Shown piece after piece: positions 1 through 30,909 of a stretch of 64,000 bases of DNA. Source of the DNA: Pelecanus crispus (taxonomy: Eukaryota > Chordata > Aves > Pelecaniformes > Pelecanidae); the NCBI RefSeq assembly GCF_030463565.1, contig NC_134645.1, positions 2,487,501-2,551,500 of the forward strand, given 5' to 3'. Under the pieces are notes generated by a model. That model saw only the letters and a list, made by a program, of their open reading frames with translations. It had not been told where the DNA came from and did no database searches. Positions within the stretch are counted from its first letter, which is position 1. Every line of letters starts with the position of its first letter. The translations under genes were made by a program, and so were the position numbers.

Positions 1-1656
1 AAGCATGTAAAACTTGAGGACAAAGCTCTGTGAACTAAAAGCTGTATGATTTCAGAGGTCAGACAAACCTAGAACCTGTCTCTGGAAATCATCAATCATT
101 ATTCCTCTTCAAAAAAAACCAACCCAAACCCAAACTTCCTCAAAAGCACGAACAGGGAAGCAAACACTTTCAGCCACGAGGACACAAAAGCATTGGAATC
201 AGTAACAAAAGCCAACCAAAATAAACCTCAGCCCGCGTTTTTCAAAACAACAACCTACAAAGACTTCCACAATAAAAATGACAACAAAAGCTACGCAAGT
301 CCCTTGAAATTTTACTACCGATTAAGTAAAGGCGGCTTTCAAATAATCAGTTGTATGAAGTTTCAGAAAACATGCTGCAAAAGGAAGCTATTTAAAACTT
401 TACAGCAACATAATCTGCATTCGTATTTCATTATGTATTACTTTACTAAACAGGAAGCAGTTCAAGGCTCTTGACTTTAAGAACCCTGCAGAGCTCCATA
501 AAGACCGTCCTCCTTCCTCAGCATGGCCCGCCCAAGGAAAGCCTACGACCGTCATCCACCTGACTAAAACCACCAATATCTAATGAGTGAAAAGTGGAAA
601 CCACAGAAAACAGAGCCTTCTGAAAAGCTAGGCCCGAGACTCTGACTCACTCCTAAGCTAAAGGCAGCCAACCTGTGCTCAAGAGCTAACACAGTCTCTT
701 TCCTCAAATTATCGTAACATAACTTGTCACCTTTCCGTTGGGGGGGGGGAGAAAAAAAATCAAAACAAACAACATCCTTGAAGGTTTGTCTCTTCATGAT
801 CTAGGAAGAACAAAATTACTGTTTTCTAGTGCTGAAACGCTTCTAGATACCGTAACGGTGAAGAGCAGTATAAAACACTGAACAAAAGGAACAGAGAATC
901 TACTGTAGAACAAAGGAGCAGACAGAAAAAAAACCCAGTAATAACCACGAGAACAATGTAGGCAGAGACACCAAAAATGAATGCAGAAAAAAGGAAAAAG
1001 CAAAAGAGATTTAGTAATCTAATTTTTTTAGTGGATTAAACAAAAATGACCTCTTAACATAGCTCTCAGCTGGTTTACTACTTTGTTTTGCAGAAGGCTT
1101 ACACACGGGAAAGGCAATCATGCAAGTAAGCTTCACCATGGCTGGTCACTTCACTTACGTTAGCAGAAGTTTTCAAGGCTTAAACCAAAAACTAAACAGC
1201 AACAAATGAAAGAAGCCCCACAAAGACAAATTCCTTTGTGTTATTTCCAGAAAAAGAACTCAAGAAGTAAATACACTCTAACAGAGCTAGCCAACGTTTT
1301 GCCTTCCTAGTTCGGCAATTATTTCATACGGCCTGGGATGAGAGACAAAAGTTACGCATACGTGTTCCTAACTATTTTTCCTGTAACAATTCAGTATTTT
1401 CCAAATTGCATATATTCTCTTCAAAGACTTAAGTCCAAATCGGTTTTTTAGGAGACCAACGTTTCAATTTCTAGATTGTAAAGTATTACAGCACCTACAG
1501 GCTTCTAAGTGAGTTTTTCACCTCTATGAAAAACACCATCGACAAGCGCACGTCATGCCGCTTTGTTTTTTTTCTGAAAAACGCAATCAGTTTGAGCATA
1601 AAACAATTCCTTAGCACCAGTAATCAGAAAAAATGAAGCCTAGCAGTAATACTTGC
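1..1656 (-). other. PPP4R3B: PPP4R3B intron 2 (partial)
   Basis: AT-rich, with short A and T runs (for example the G run near 741). I looked for exon 3 coding sequence on the minus strand and did not find it. The small open frames here have no recognisable similarity and no splice support. Confidence 0.75.
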
Positions 1657-1712
1657 CTGCTGTTTTTGATACGCAGTATTTGGATTTATCTTCGATTCTA
1701 ACAGTAGTGAAC
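1657..1712 (-). CDS. PPP4R3B: PPP4R3B coding exon 2 with GC donor
   Basis: The acceptor is TTTTTCAG|GTTC and the exon codes [19 protein letters not shown] in frame with exon 1 (2 + 54 nt). The donor is CAG|GCAAGT, the usual form of a GC-AG intron. The exon was found by its match to the known family sequence, which continues with DTLIVW in the next exon, not present here. Confidence 0.92.
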
Positions 1713-2987
1713 CTGAAAAAGGTATGAAGAGATATTGACTGAGTTTAACAAAATAAACATCTCCATGCATCTTACAGCAACCGCCCATGTGCCAGCCAAC
1801 ATATGCTCAGCTTAATCCGTATCTTCCAGAAAGTCCAGAACCACCTTCTTTAAACGTAATTCCCTAAAATAAACCAGGTAAGACGGAATTCAACATAAAT
1901 ATCCACTTTAAAATATATTTTTCTCTTCTAATTTAGACCAGAATTCTCTGTGGCACTGTTTTTCCTCCTGAAACCTGGTGCGACAACTAGCTTGTTTAAA
2001 GGCCGTTTAGGAAACCTATACAAATTTGCACCAGGTAACACGCTGCCCAGCATAAAAGCAACTGGCCCACGTGGCTTCTGCGGGCAAAAACATTTTTATT
2101 TCCTTCAACTGCCCTTCAGAAGTGAATCATCTAGATACTATAAACCCCGGGACTTTATCTTGTGTATGCAAGTAGTGTATGTAGCCTGGCAACAGCTCCA
2201 GAGTAATTTATATCGGTCTTAGGTGGTTTATTTAGCACATTAGCACCTGTCGGCTGACAAAGTGGCTAGCATGTACCCTCCCCCCTCGAAAAGAGACCCT
2301 TAAGGTGACTTTAAAGTGCAATAAAACACGAGGGATGCCACACAACTCGAAGAGAATCGGGGAATTTCTAGAGGAAAAAACCAGCCAGCCAAACAACTTT
2401 TTACAGTCGCAAGAAAAGGGAGGGAAAGAGCACTTCAAAAGCGAAGAGAATTATTCTGAAAGCGAACAAGATGTCGACACGCCTAACAAGTTCATCTCTA
2501 TGGAGTCCAAAGGAGATGCAGCCGGCCAGGGTGACTGCACGGGGGAAAGCCGAGGGCCGCGGCGGCAAACGCGGCTTATCGGGGGAAGGAAACTTCGAAC
2601 GGAGCCGCAAGCCAAAGGAGAGAAAGGGGGGGAAGAAAAGCAATCGTCCTCCGGCGGCTTCCCCGGGGAAGGCGGGGAGGGGAGCCGCCAGCAGCCGAGC
2701 CGGGCGGCGGCGGGTGTCAGCGCGGGCGAGCGGGGCGGCCGGAGCCGGGCAGGGCCGGCGCGGCGGGGAGCGGGGGGGGAGGCCCGGGCCCGGGCGGCGG
2801 CAGCGGGCGGCCTAGGCCTCCGCGCAGCCCCGGCCACGCTCTCACCGTCCGACTCGGCGCGCACCAGCAGCGACATCCCCTTGAGCCGCTCCACGTAGGT
2901 GGAGGAGACGTGCCCGGTGCCCCTGTCGTCCCATTGCCGATCCTCGTTGAGGGTGTAGACCTTCACCCGCCGACGGGTGTCCGACAT
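1657..2987 (-). CDS. PPP4R3B: PPP4R3B (SMEK2), 5' part: coding exons 1-2 (partial gene)
   Basis: Regulatory subunit 3B of serine/threonine protein phosphatase 4. In the known family it directs the PP4 catalytic subunit to substrates in DNA-damage signalling, centrosome biology and gluconeogenic regulation. The first 66 codons are visible. Exon 1 (2846-2987) starts [20 protein letters not shown] and exon 2 (1657-1712) continues [19 protein letters not shown]; together they form the start of the N-terminal EVH1/PH-like domain. The start is the first in-frame ATG and opens the conserved family N-terminus. MSDT and the stretch SSTYVE fit PPP4R3B; from memory the paralogue PPP4R3A begins MTDT and has SSGYVE. 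PNPT1 and EFEMP1 as upstream neighbours support the same assignment. Exon 1 ends at a normal GT donor. Exon 2 ends at GCAAGT, a GC donor. Exon 3 and everything after it lie beyond the left edge. I infer transcription starts near the YY1 motif at about 3,250. Confidence 0.93.
1713..2845 (-). other. PPP4R3B: PPP4R3B intron 1
   Basis: Lies between the acceptor at 1713 and the donor at 2845. Its exon-1-proximal third (about 2,530-2,845) is GC-rich and belongs to the CpG island. The remainder is ordinary AT-rich intron with no repeat I recognise. Confidence 0.85.
2846..2987 (-). CDS. PPP4R3B: PPP4R3B coding exon 1
   Basis: Codes residues 1-47 plus one base of codon 48. The ATG is at 2985-2987. 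The donor reads GACG|GTGAG at 2846/2845. The exon lies inside a CpG island. Confidence 0.95.
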
Positions 2988-3247
2988 GGTGCAGCCCCGG
3001 CCTCGGGCCTCCGCGCCGGCCCCTGGCCCAGGCCCGGGCCCGCTCCGCCTCCGGGGGGCGATGGAGCGAGGGCGGGGGGGGGGGACACACGGGGACGAGG
3101 AAGCGGGGCCGGCGGGCCGCTCAGGGGCACGGCGGGGCCTTTAACGCGCCGCTTTTCATGGCTCCCCGACGGCGAGAGAGCGACGCGGCGCCCCGGCTCG
3201 GGCCCTCGCTGGCGCCGCTCCGCCGCCTCAGCAGCTACCGCAGCGCC

Positions 3248-3259
3248 GCCGCCATCTTG
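3248..3259 (-). promoter_or_regulatory. YY1 motif at the probable PPP4R3B start site
   Basis: The minus strand reads CAAGATGGCGGC, the extended YY1 consensus. Oriented copies of this motif are known to sit at or just downstream of transcription start sites in CpG-island promoters. It lies about 260 bp upstream of the PPP4R3B ATG in the matching orientation, so the start site is probably close to 3,250 and the 5' UTR about 260 nt. Confidence 0.7.
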
Positions 3260-3684
3260 TAACCCGACTCTCGCCGCCTTTCTCTTCCTCCCCGCCCGGC
3301 CACGGGCTCCCCCTCGCAGGGGCTACGGCGGCCGGCAGCTGCCGCCGCGCCGCCGACGGGACGGCGGCCGCGGGCGGGGCGGGCCGAGGCGAGGCGGGGC
3401 GGGCCGGGAGGGGAGGGCAGGGCCCGCCCGCAGCCGCCCGTAGCGTTTGGGCGCACAGGGGGAAGCGGGGAGCCGCGGCGGCGGCGCGCCTGCAGCGAAC
3501 GCCTGGGCCGTGCGGCGCCTGCAGCCTTCTGGTCGCCGCGTGAACAGTTTCACCCGTTAAAAAACCCCCAAAACCAGCTTAAAATTCCCCACCCCACCCC
3601 CCTTTTTGTTTCTTAAATCGATCCTAAAAGCTCCCTCCTTTCACGCAGGGGGAAAGGACTATGTGCCTGCGCAGGGCCGCCGCC

Positions 3685-3724
3685 ATGACACAAAATGACG
3701 GGCAAGATCCGCGCCCGCACCAAG
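3685..3724 (+). other. Candidate divergent first exon (ATG plus splice donor)
   Basis: The plus strand has GCCGCCATGA, a near-ideal Kozak context, followed 40 nt later by CAAG|GTAAGT, a near-perfect donor. It lies about 430 bp from the inferred PPP4R3B start and points the opposite way. The frame would be M-T-Q-N-D-G-Q-D-P-R-P-H-Q and then a split codon; I do not recognise this peptide. A second ATG in another frame starts at 3695. This could be the first exon of a divergent lncRNA or of a small unannotated gene; downstream exons were not identified. Confidence 0.3.
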
Positions 3725-3729
3725 GTAAG

Positions 3730-6700
3730 TTCCAGGACCAGCCCGTGCTGGAATACAGCACACCCTGCAGCACACCCAGGGCCTAGAGTTAACGTTTTGG
3801 AAGAAAAGGTTTCCCCCTCGCATCACAAAATAGGGGCCAGGTTACTCTGTGGCATCTCCTTTAGCCACTCCACTTGACCACAGCAGGGCACACGGTAACG
3901 CCTATCCCATAATACGCATTTTGTTGCGCTTTCCCGCGCTTTGTACAGATGCACAGAAGGCTCAAAAGCTAAACTAAAGTTGAAGCCATTCTATGAAGCT
4001 TCTCAGTGAGAAAAAATGCTTAATTAGTCCTTACAGACGCTACAATTGAAGACAGACCACTTGCCAGGCATTGTGGAGCCTATAAATCTGTATTTTCCAT
4101 ACCAAAAACCAGCTACACATTTCCTCTGTACTAAGAATAATAGTAAAAAATAATTACATTTCAGCGTTCGCATGGGAATAGGGGAAAAGGACACAAAAGC
4201 ATGCGAGCAGTCAAGCTGTGTGAAACAGCAGGGAGTTTGGGGAGGAGGGGAAGCTTGAAAGCGTCTCGGAACAAAATCTTTCAGGCTAGGAAGGGTAAGG
4301 GAGATGGGAGGGCAAGTGCTCCCCAGGCCAGGGTGTGTCTCATTCCCAGACAAAGCGAGACTTTTCTAGCTCTTGCTTAATGGCAAAAGCAGTTACACCG
4401 GTATAGCTCTTACTTACAGGACTGGCATTTCTCTGGTGTAAGTTCAATCTTGTTCCAGATGAAGGGAAAGAAAAAGTTTACTACAGAATACGCCACTGTA
4501 AGTAACTACGTGCAACTTTTCCATACGTCAGAAAAAGGTTCTCTAGGCAGATTCAGAAAATTTACATCTATGTAAACATTTAAGCCTCACCTTTTGCTCT
4601 GACAATCATTGTAACAGACCTCTGTAGGACTTACTGCCATTCAGCACGCTGACAGCCACTGATCATTGCTTGGTGCAGTTTTCAATCAGCTGCACTGGTG
4701 TAGCTCAAGAGCTGAAAAGTCTTTTGCATTCCTCAAGAGGCAGCCTCATGCATCTGAGGACCAGTCAGCCTGCTTATTTAACATCTACAAAACAACCCAC
4801 CTCTAAGAAAGGTGATGAGAAGCACCATTAATGGGGTTCTGTGGAACTAGGGTTCAAGCCCAGTCAAGCCCTTATTTTCATCTTTAACGGGACATTGAAG
4901 ACACACAATCATGAGTTTTCTTTGCAGAAGATGGCAACTGTAAGATACACCTCTGAGAACCATCACACACGCTTATCTTTAGCTGTATACAGTATAGGAA
5001 CATGCTGTAGGATATGTGCATCACATCATTACAGATAAATAAGTCAGTAACTGTACAAAAGGCCACGTTATGTTAGCGGTTTCACCAACCATGGTTTGAG
5101 AGTCACATTAAGTGGTTTACAGTTGGGTTCCACACAAGCCTTCCCCGCTGCATGCTGGTGGCCTTTTCTGCATTACATGGCCTGATCCCTTCAAGGTTTT
5201 TACACATCAGGCATATTTCTGCCTCGGCGAAAGCTCCATAAAAAGAAAACACACAAAAAGAAATGCAAAACCCAAGAGCCACAGCACATTGCTGCTTCAG
5301 GACGTCCACCACTCGCAAACTCTCTCTCCCCTCTGCAAGACTTTTACGCATGCTCTTTTAGCTCTTCAAACCAAGTGCATAAAACTAAGTATGACCTCTC
5401 CTACTGAAGATTAAATGCAGTACTTCTCCAGATATGCAGAATAACAAGAAAACGCAGCAGAATATTCTGGAGCAGTTTCTTAACTATCATAGTGAACAGC
5501 TACAGAAGGAGTAGGAGACACACAAGCCAGAACTAGCATGAAAAACTATTACTCTGCTTAAGCTGTGAAATAAATCCATGACCTCTCCAGGCATGAAATC
5601 TATGACCTTTGTAGAAAAAAATCCCACTCCAGAACACACCCATATTGCATTCCCTTGCACACGGGGCTCCTTTTTGCACAGAACAGCATCCAGGATTCCA
5701 CAGCCCGGAGTGTTAGAAACCGCAGCATGATCTTGTCATCTATACCAATAAAAAGTCCATTTTGGGCGGCTTTGCCTGAAGAAGATAATGCAAGACTTGC
5801 CCCAGCAGCTCTTACACATCCAATTTAAAACCAGGGTAAATGCAAGACCAGGAAAGCAATACATCTGAATCTCTGCCTTGGAAAATTCAGAGAACGCGAA
5901 GCAGCGCTTTTTCATTATGGCACTGCACCTGCCAGTAGCTCATCTCTCCCCATTATCACAAAGCGACAAGCTATGGCTGTTGGACAGAGTTCTCTGTTCT
6001 TCATCAAAACAAGGAATTTTGTTAGGGTAGGCTGAAGACAGAGCAAGTCATCAAGCATCACAACATGGAGCAGCAGGGAGCTCTAATTTTTTTTTTTGTT
6101 TTCAAAAGCTAGACAGACAACTCATTCTTAAATCACTTAAAATTTCTTGGAGTGAAATTAAGAGACTATCATTGCCTCTGGCATGTAATCCCAGAAGTAC
6201 AATTAGGCCAGCTCTTATGCTTTTATTACAGTACTTGTAATATTTATTGCTGGCATTTAAAGACATCCCAGCTCCTGACGCTTCGCACCTGTGTGAAAAT
6301 TTCAGCTTTGTCAAATAAACACATTTCTGGCCCTCTATGACCTGGTGTAATGCTGCAACTGCCCAGCTTCCCTTTCCAAAGCAATTCCTTTCAATGGCTC
6401 CATTCAAGATGGGTCATTACGGAAGCTAATTATCTAGGGCAGTAGAGACAAAAATCACTATTTCAAACATGAAAAAACAGCTACTGCAATAGGGCTGAGC
6501 TTGCTCTCTCAAGCACTCTTAACCTACCTGCTCTCTGATCATAGCTGATATCACCCGAGAGTCAAGTGTCCCCTGCCATGGTCCAACCTGCCGCTACTGA
6601 CGGCTCTCAGGTGAACCCGGGATGTCTGAAGCCAGGCTGCTTTCCCTCCAGGAAGGTTCAGCCTAGCACACGCTTACTCAATTCTTGGCTCCCATCAAGC

Positions 6701-8190
6701 TTCTCTCCTCAGGTAAGAGCAGCTGGTTTGTGCTCCTCCCAGACAGTTCCCAAGCGTATTTTTTTTTCCCTCCCCTTCCCATAGGGCCTAAAACTTGTTA
6801 CAAGTGCAGAAAGTCAGGCTGACTGTACAGGTTCTGCCACAAGAACATAAAAGTCTTTTTTCCTGCTTTATCATCTAACAAACAGAAGATCCCCCAGCAC
6901 TCCAACAGGTGATTTCCTAAGACCACCACCTATCACACAAATCTTTAATACTCCTGTTACTGCAGGCAAGAAAATACCTTTAGAGGAAAGAATGGGATTC
7001 TTTTGGCTCCTAAATCATTAATTCTCACAGATTCAAATGCAAACATCCTACTGGTAATGTGCTAGCTAAAAAACCCCAAAACATCTAAAGTCAGTATTTT
7101 ACGTAGTGTTTTAGTAACCAGAGCATCCATCTGTTCCACTGTGAAAAGGAGCCTCACGTAAATGATTCCACAATAAGAAAAGCTAAACTTTGGAAAACCA
7201 CTTTGATTGGGGAGGTCAATTTCTGAGAACAGTTACAAGAAATGGAAATGTTTGAGCTCCTGTTTAGGGACTTTAACATTTGCCTCTTATTTCATTAACA
7301 CTATCCAGGACATGTAATGAACCAGGTATCAGTCAATAAAGTCATAACGAGCAAGGACTTTAGAATTCTTACTAAGAAATAACAGAATACAGTCCTCAAA
7401 GAAGAAGAAAAGATTGCTAAGGAAGACTTTTTCCAATCTCACATGATGAAAGACAGACAACTAAAGAAGCGGGCCAGTAATTTCTTTCTTCTTTAATATT
7501 TTAACTTAAAATTAAAAAAGAATGAGCCATTTTTACTGTACATTCACATTTCTCCTCTCCCCAGTGCTTTGTCTTTTCTTTCAGGAGGTTCAGAGCCCAC
7601 TTGCCACCAGGTGGGAAGCTGATTTTCTTATTAGGGCTACATACAAATTGGTGAACATCAGAAGGGACACCTCTTTGATTTTCAAAGTTTGTACCTCACA
7701 GTAGAAAAACAAGTCGTTCTCGTGAGCCCCTGGGAAATGTTTTGAAGACTAAAAGAGCACTGATGGAACATAATCAATAGAGGAACTCTGACACTCTTAA
7801 TGAGGGTGTTTTAGGGCAAAGGTTTATCACATCAATTGTTTATGCCAAAACAATTATTTTAATCTTAATGTTGTAATTATGTATTTTAAAATTCAGTGTT
7901 AACGAACCCAGATAATAAACTATGATGTTTCAGCCAGGTTCTTTGTTTTGTCCCCCTTCTGCTCAGATATTTCAGCAACTCTGAACCCTATGACAGTTAT
8001 CGATGTATTTATCTGAAACAGCGCCTATCATGTTAAAGGTGATACTTCTAAGTCTTTATGTTTTGCTCAACGTTTCAATCCTGTACACCGAAAAGCCAGT
8101 AAAACTTTGGCCAAGTGTGCCTCTCAACCAGGTATGCAGGATAATTCCTTCTCCCAGGAAATAATTGTTAAATACTTGCTTCTCATCTTT
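3730..8190. other. Intergenic DNA between PPP4R3B and PNPT1
   Basis: AT-rich sequence with no CR1 and no open frame with recognisable similarity. The pyrimidine-rich stretch with a T run near 6,089-6,097 and a few A/T homopolymers are the only low-complexity features. Exons of a divergent transcript could be hidden here but I cannot support any. Confidence 0.6.
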
Positions 8191-8309
8191 ACATTTTTAT
8201 TTTGAGGTGATAGCGAGAAGAATCTTAAGCACTGAAATGTAATCTGCTCTTCAGTCTATACAATTCCATGTTCTTAGCTTCTCATCTCACCCTTGCTACA
8301 CAGGATAAG

Positions 8310-8511
8310 AGCATTGGTTGTTTCTGTTTTTATTTTAAAAGAGTTTTTAATCAATTTGAAGACTTTGAAGTTCTACATCACCTTTAAGCATAAATAGTGT
8401 CTCTATTTTAAAAATACGATTCACTACCATCCACCTGCAGATTCTTGCGAAGACATCTACAGATTCTAGCAAAGGCCGCTTGTATTTCCACAAACTCTCA
8501 CGCCTTTCTTC
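8310..8511 (-). other. PNPT1: Candidate PNPT1 3' UTR exon with poly(A) signal
   Basis: The minus strand has a good pyrimidine-rich acceptor, CTGTCTCTTTCAG|GAAG, with the exon starting at 8511. It could pair with the donor right after the stop codon (9306/9305). An AATAAA lies about 180 nt further on at 8329-8334, and another at 8196-8201. The alternative is one continuous 3' UTR of about 1 kb using the same signals. Confidence 0.45.
8329..8334 (-). other. Poly(A) signal candidate for PNPT1
   Basis: TTTATT on the plus strand is AATAAA in the PNPT1 transcript, about 975 nt past the stop in genomic distance. It is the first AATAAA I find downstream. A second is at 8196-8201. Confidence 0.5.
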
Positions 8512-9308
8512 CTGAAAGAGACAGAAAAGACTCTATAACCAACTAATCATATCAAGGCATGAAATTCAAAAACATTTCTTAAGAAAAAAAATTTCTTCAG
8601 TGAATTTTAATTTCTTCTAGTGTTGTGAATCATTCCTACAAGATTGCCACAGATTGCCTTAAGTTATCATTGGGGCGTTGCATTTCCATTTGCCAATCTC
8701 ACTGTGTAACTGCTCTTGATTTTACAATCAGGCACCTTCCTGTTCTAGTAGCTTCCTAAGGAAAAAAAAGTACACAACAGTTTTGGGAAAAGTTTAGGCA
8801 CAAGTCTATTGACAGTCAAATACATGCTGGGAAACCGGTTTTAGGGAAGAGCTTTGGGTATTCCATTAATTGACTGAGATTGGCTCAGAAGTCTCCACTA
8901 ATTGACTCAAAACTTTCAAGAAAGCAGCTTATTTTTAATTCTCTTCGCCTGCCCTGATTTTTTTTTTTTCTTTAAAAAAAAATGGTGGCAAGGTAGAGAA
9001 GAGGGAATGCTTACATAGATGATGTAGATTAACAAATAAGTTTGTTTTAGAGAAAGTAGGCTGTCTAGGATGCTTGAAACTGTCAAGGCATTTGAACCAA
9101 TTTTACAATATCAAGCTCTTTACAACTGCAGCACGTGAAGGGGCAGTTGCTAACTTAAAAGATGCTGCACCGTAACTGGCAAGCAGTATTTGCACACCAC
9201 TGAAGGGTAACTGTACGACATAAAAACCAGATTGATATAATTCTTTACAACAGTTGTAAAGAAAGTGCAGTACCGAGTCATTTCAAGTTGTTCCAATGGC
9301 CTTACCTG

Positions 9309-29597
<20,289 letters not shown>

Positions 29598-29644
29598 GGC
29601 GCCGGTGCGCAGGAAGGGGCGACCCCCCCCGCCAGCCGCTACCC

Positions 29645-29712
29645 GATTGGCTCCGGGAGGCGGCGGTGAGGGGGGGCGGGCTGCCGCGCAGTAAGCTCGA
29701 AGCGGATTGGCT
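29645..29712 (-). promoter_or_regulatory. Pair of NF-Y CCAAT boxes upstream of PNPT1
   Basis: AGCCAATC occurs on the minus strand at 29645-29652 and again at 29705-29712, about 50 and 110 bp upstream of the PNPT1 ATG and exactly 60 bp apart. Both are perfect core sites flanked by GC-rich sequence. The typical NF-Y position of 60-100 bp upstream of the start site fits a start near 29,600. Confidence 0.6.
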
Positions 29713-30076
29713 CTCGTACCGGCGGCTTAGTGTCGTGCCGGCCGCGCGAGCGCGTCCCGGCGCCCCCTGGCGGAGCCGCGCCGGCCGCGGCAGCCGAGGA
29801 GGGTCGGGCGGCGGGGAGGCTGAGAGGTCTGAGGTAAAAAGCGGCGGAAAAGGCTCCGCGGCGGCCCCTGGATACGAGGCGGCTTTGGAGCCAGCTCAGG
29901 CTAAAGTGTGGGGGCCGCCAGCCCGAGCAGGGGCGCAGGCTGAGGGAGAGGACTTCTGCACCCGGGCCGCTGCCTCCCTCCCGCCATTGGCGCCTCAGGA
30001 GACGCTCCGGCACCTCGGCGCCCGCGGAGCCTCGCCTGGCTGCCCCAGGCTCCGCAGCCGCCGCTTTCTGCCCGCT

Positions 30077-30121
30077 ATGGCTGCTGAGCGACAGCAGCTG
30101 CGAGGCCTGCTGTGGGAAAGG
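30077..30121 (+). other. Possible divergent exon upstream of PNPT1
   Basis: The plus strand has an ATG at 30077 followed by MAAERQQLRGLLWE and then the donor-like GAAAG|GTAGTA. It lies at the edge of the CpG island and points away from PNPT1. The peptide is not recognised and the start context is only moderate. A non-coding divergent transcript is the likelier reading. Confidence 0.2.
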
Positions 30122-30258
30122 TAGTACATGCTACGGAGTCAGCCAAAAATTCAGGCCCCTTCCTTTAGGAGCATGGCTGAATGAGGCAGTGCCGGCTTAA
30201 AAACTCACGCTTGAAAGAAAAAAATACATCGATATGGACTTCCTGCTGGAGTGGGTCA

Positions 30259-30400
30259 TGGAATCATCGAATCATAGAATCGTTTAGGTTGGAAAAGACC
30301 TTTAAGATCATCCAGTCCAACCATTAACCTACACTACCAAGTCCACTCTAAACCAGTCAAGGGTAGACCAGACTGAACCATGTCCCAAAGTGCCACATCA
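30259..30400 (-). mobile_element. CR1 3' fragment, left arm of an inverted CR1 pair
   Basis: About 140 bp of CR1 3' end in minus orientation (GAATCATAGAATCG, GGTTGGAAAAGACC, ...AACCATGTCCCAAAGTGCC). It abuts a plus-orientation CR1 at 30,403 head to head, with the 3' ends facing outward. It shares the unusual segment CTAAACCAGT(C/T)AAGGG with the fragment at 21,560, which indicates the same subfamily. Confidence 0.9.
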
Positions 30401-30402
30401 AA

Positions 30403-30847
30403 ATGATCCGAGGGCTGGAGCACCTCTCCTACGAGGCCAGGCTGAGAGAGTTGGGGTTGCTCAGCCTGGAGAAGAGAAGGCTGCAGGGAGACCTTATTGC
30501 GGCCTTCCAGTACTTAAAGGGGGCCTACAGGAAAGATGGGGAGAATCTTTTTAGCAAGGCCTGTTGTGACAGGACAAGGAATAACGGATTTAAACTAAAG
30601 AAGAATAGATTTAGACTAGACATAAGAAAGAAATTTTTTATGCTGAGGGTGGTGAGGCACTGGAAGGGGTTGCCCAGAGAGGCGGTGGAGGCCCCATCCC
30701 TGGCACCATCCCAGGCCAGGTTGGACGGGGCTCTGAGCACCCTGCTCTGGTTAAAGCTGTCCCTGGCACTGCAGGGGCTGGGCTGGGTGGGCTCTGAAGG
30801 TCCCTTCCAACCCAAACCATTCTATGATTCTATTCTACGATTCTTTT
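30403..30847 (+). mobile_element. CR1 3' fragment, right arm of an inverted CR1 pair
   Basis: The plus strand keeps the ORF2 C-terminal frame: IRGLEHLSYEARLRELGLLS, LEKRRLQGDLIAAFQYLKGA, CCDRTRNNGFKLKKNRFRLD and LRVVRHWKGLPREAVEAPSL. It then has the 3' UTR ending in repeated ATTCTATGATTCT-like units at about 30,820-30,845. A C run follows at 30,896-30,909. Confidence 0.93.
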
Positions 30848-30909
30848 TCCCAAAATACCTTGTTCCATGCCTCTTGCTTTCAAAACTATACTACACCCCC
30901 CCCCCCCCC

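Larger units (their letters stand above)
2530..3560. promoter_or_regulatory. CpG-island promoter of PPP4R3B, possibly bidirectional
   Basis: Very GC-rich with dense CG dinucleotides, in contrast to flanking AT-rich DNA. It contains exon 1, a YY1 motif at 3248-3259 and clustered GC boxes (GGGCGGGG-like) at about 3,371-3,405. No TATA box is evident. The G-rich run at about 3,372-3,422 could form G-quadruplexes. A plus-strand ATG followed by a strong splice donor lies just beyond it at 3685-3724, which suggests divergent transcription. Confidence 0.8.

Noticed and set aside
2305-3443. Long open frames on both strands around PPP4R3B exon 1 (197, 178 and 177 codons)
   Set aside because: Apart from the true exon 1 (2846-2987 minus), these are GC-driven frames with low-complexity translations. 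The 178-codon minus frame simply reads exon 1 into intron 1.
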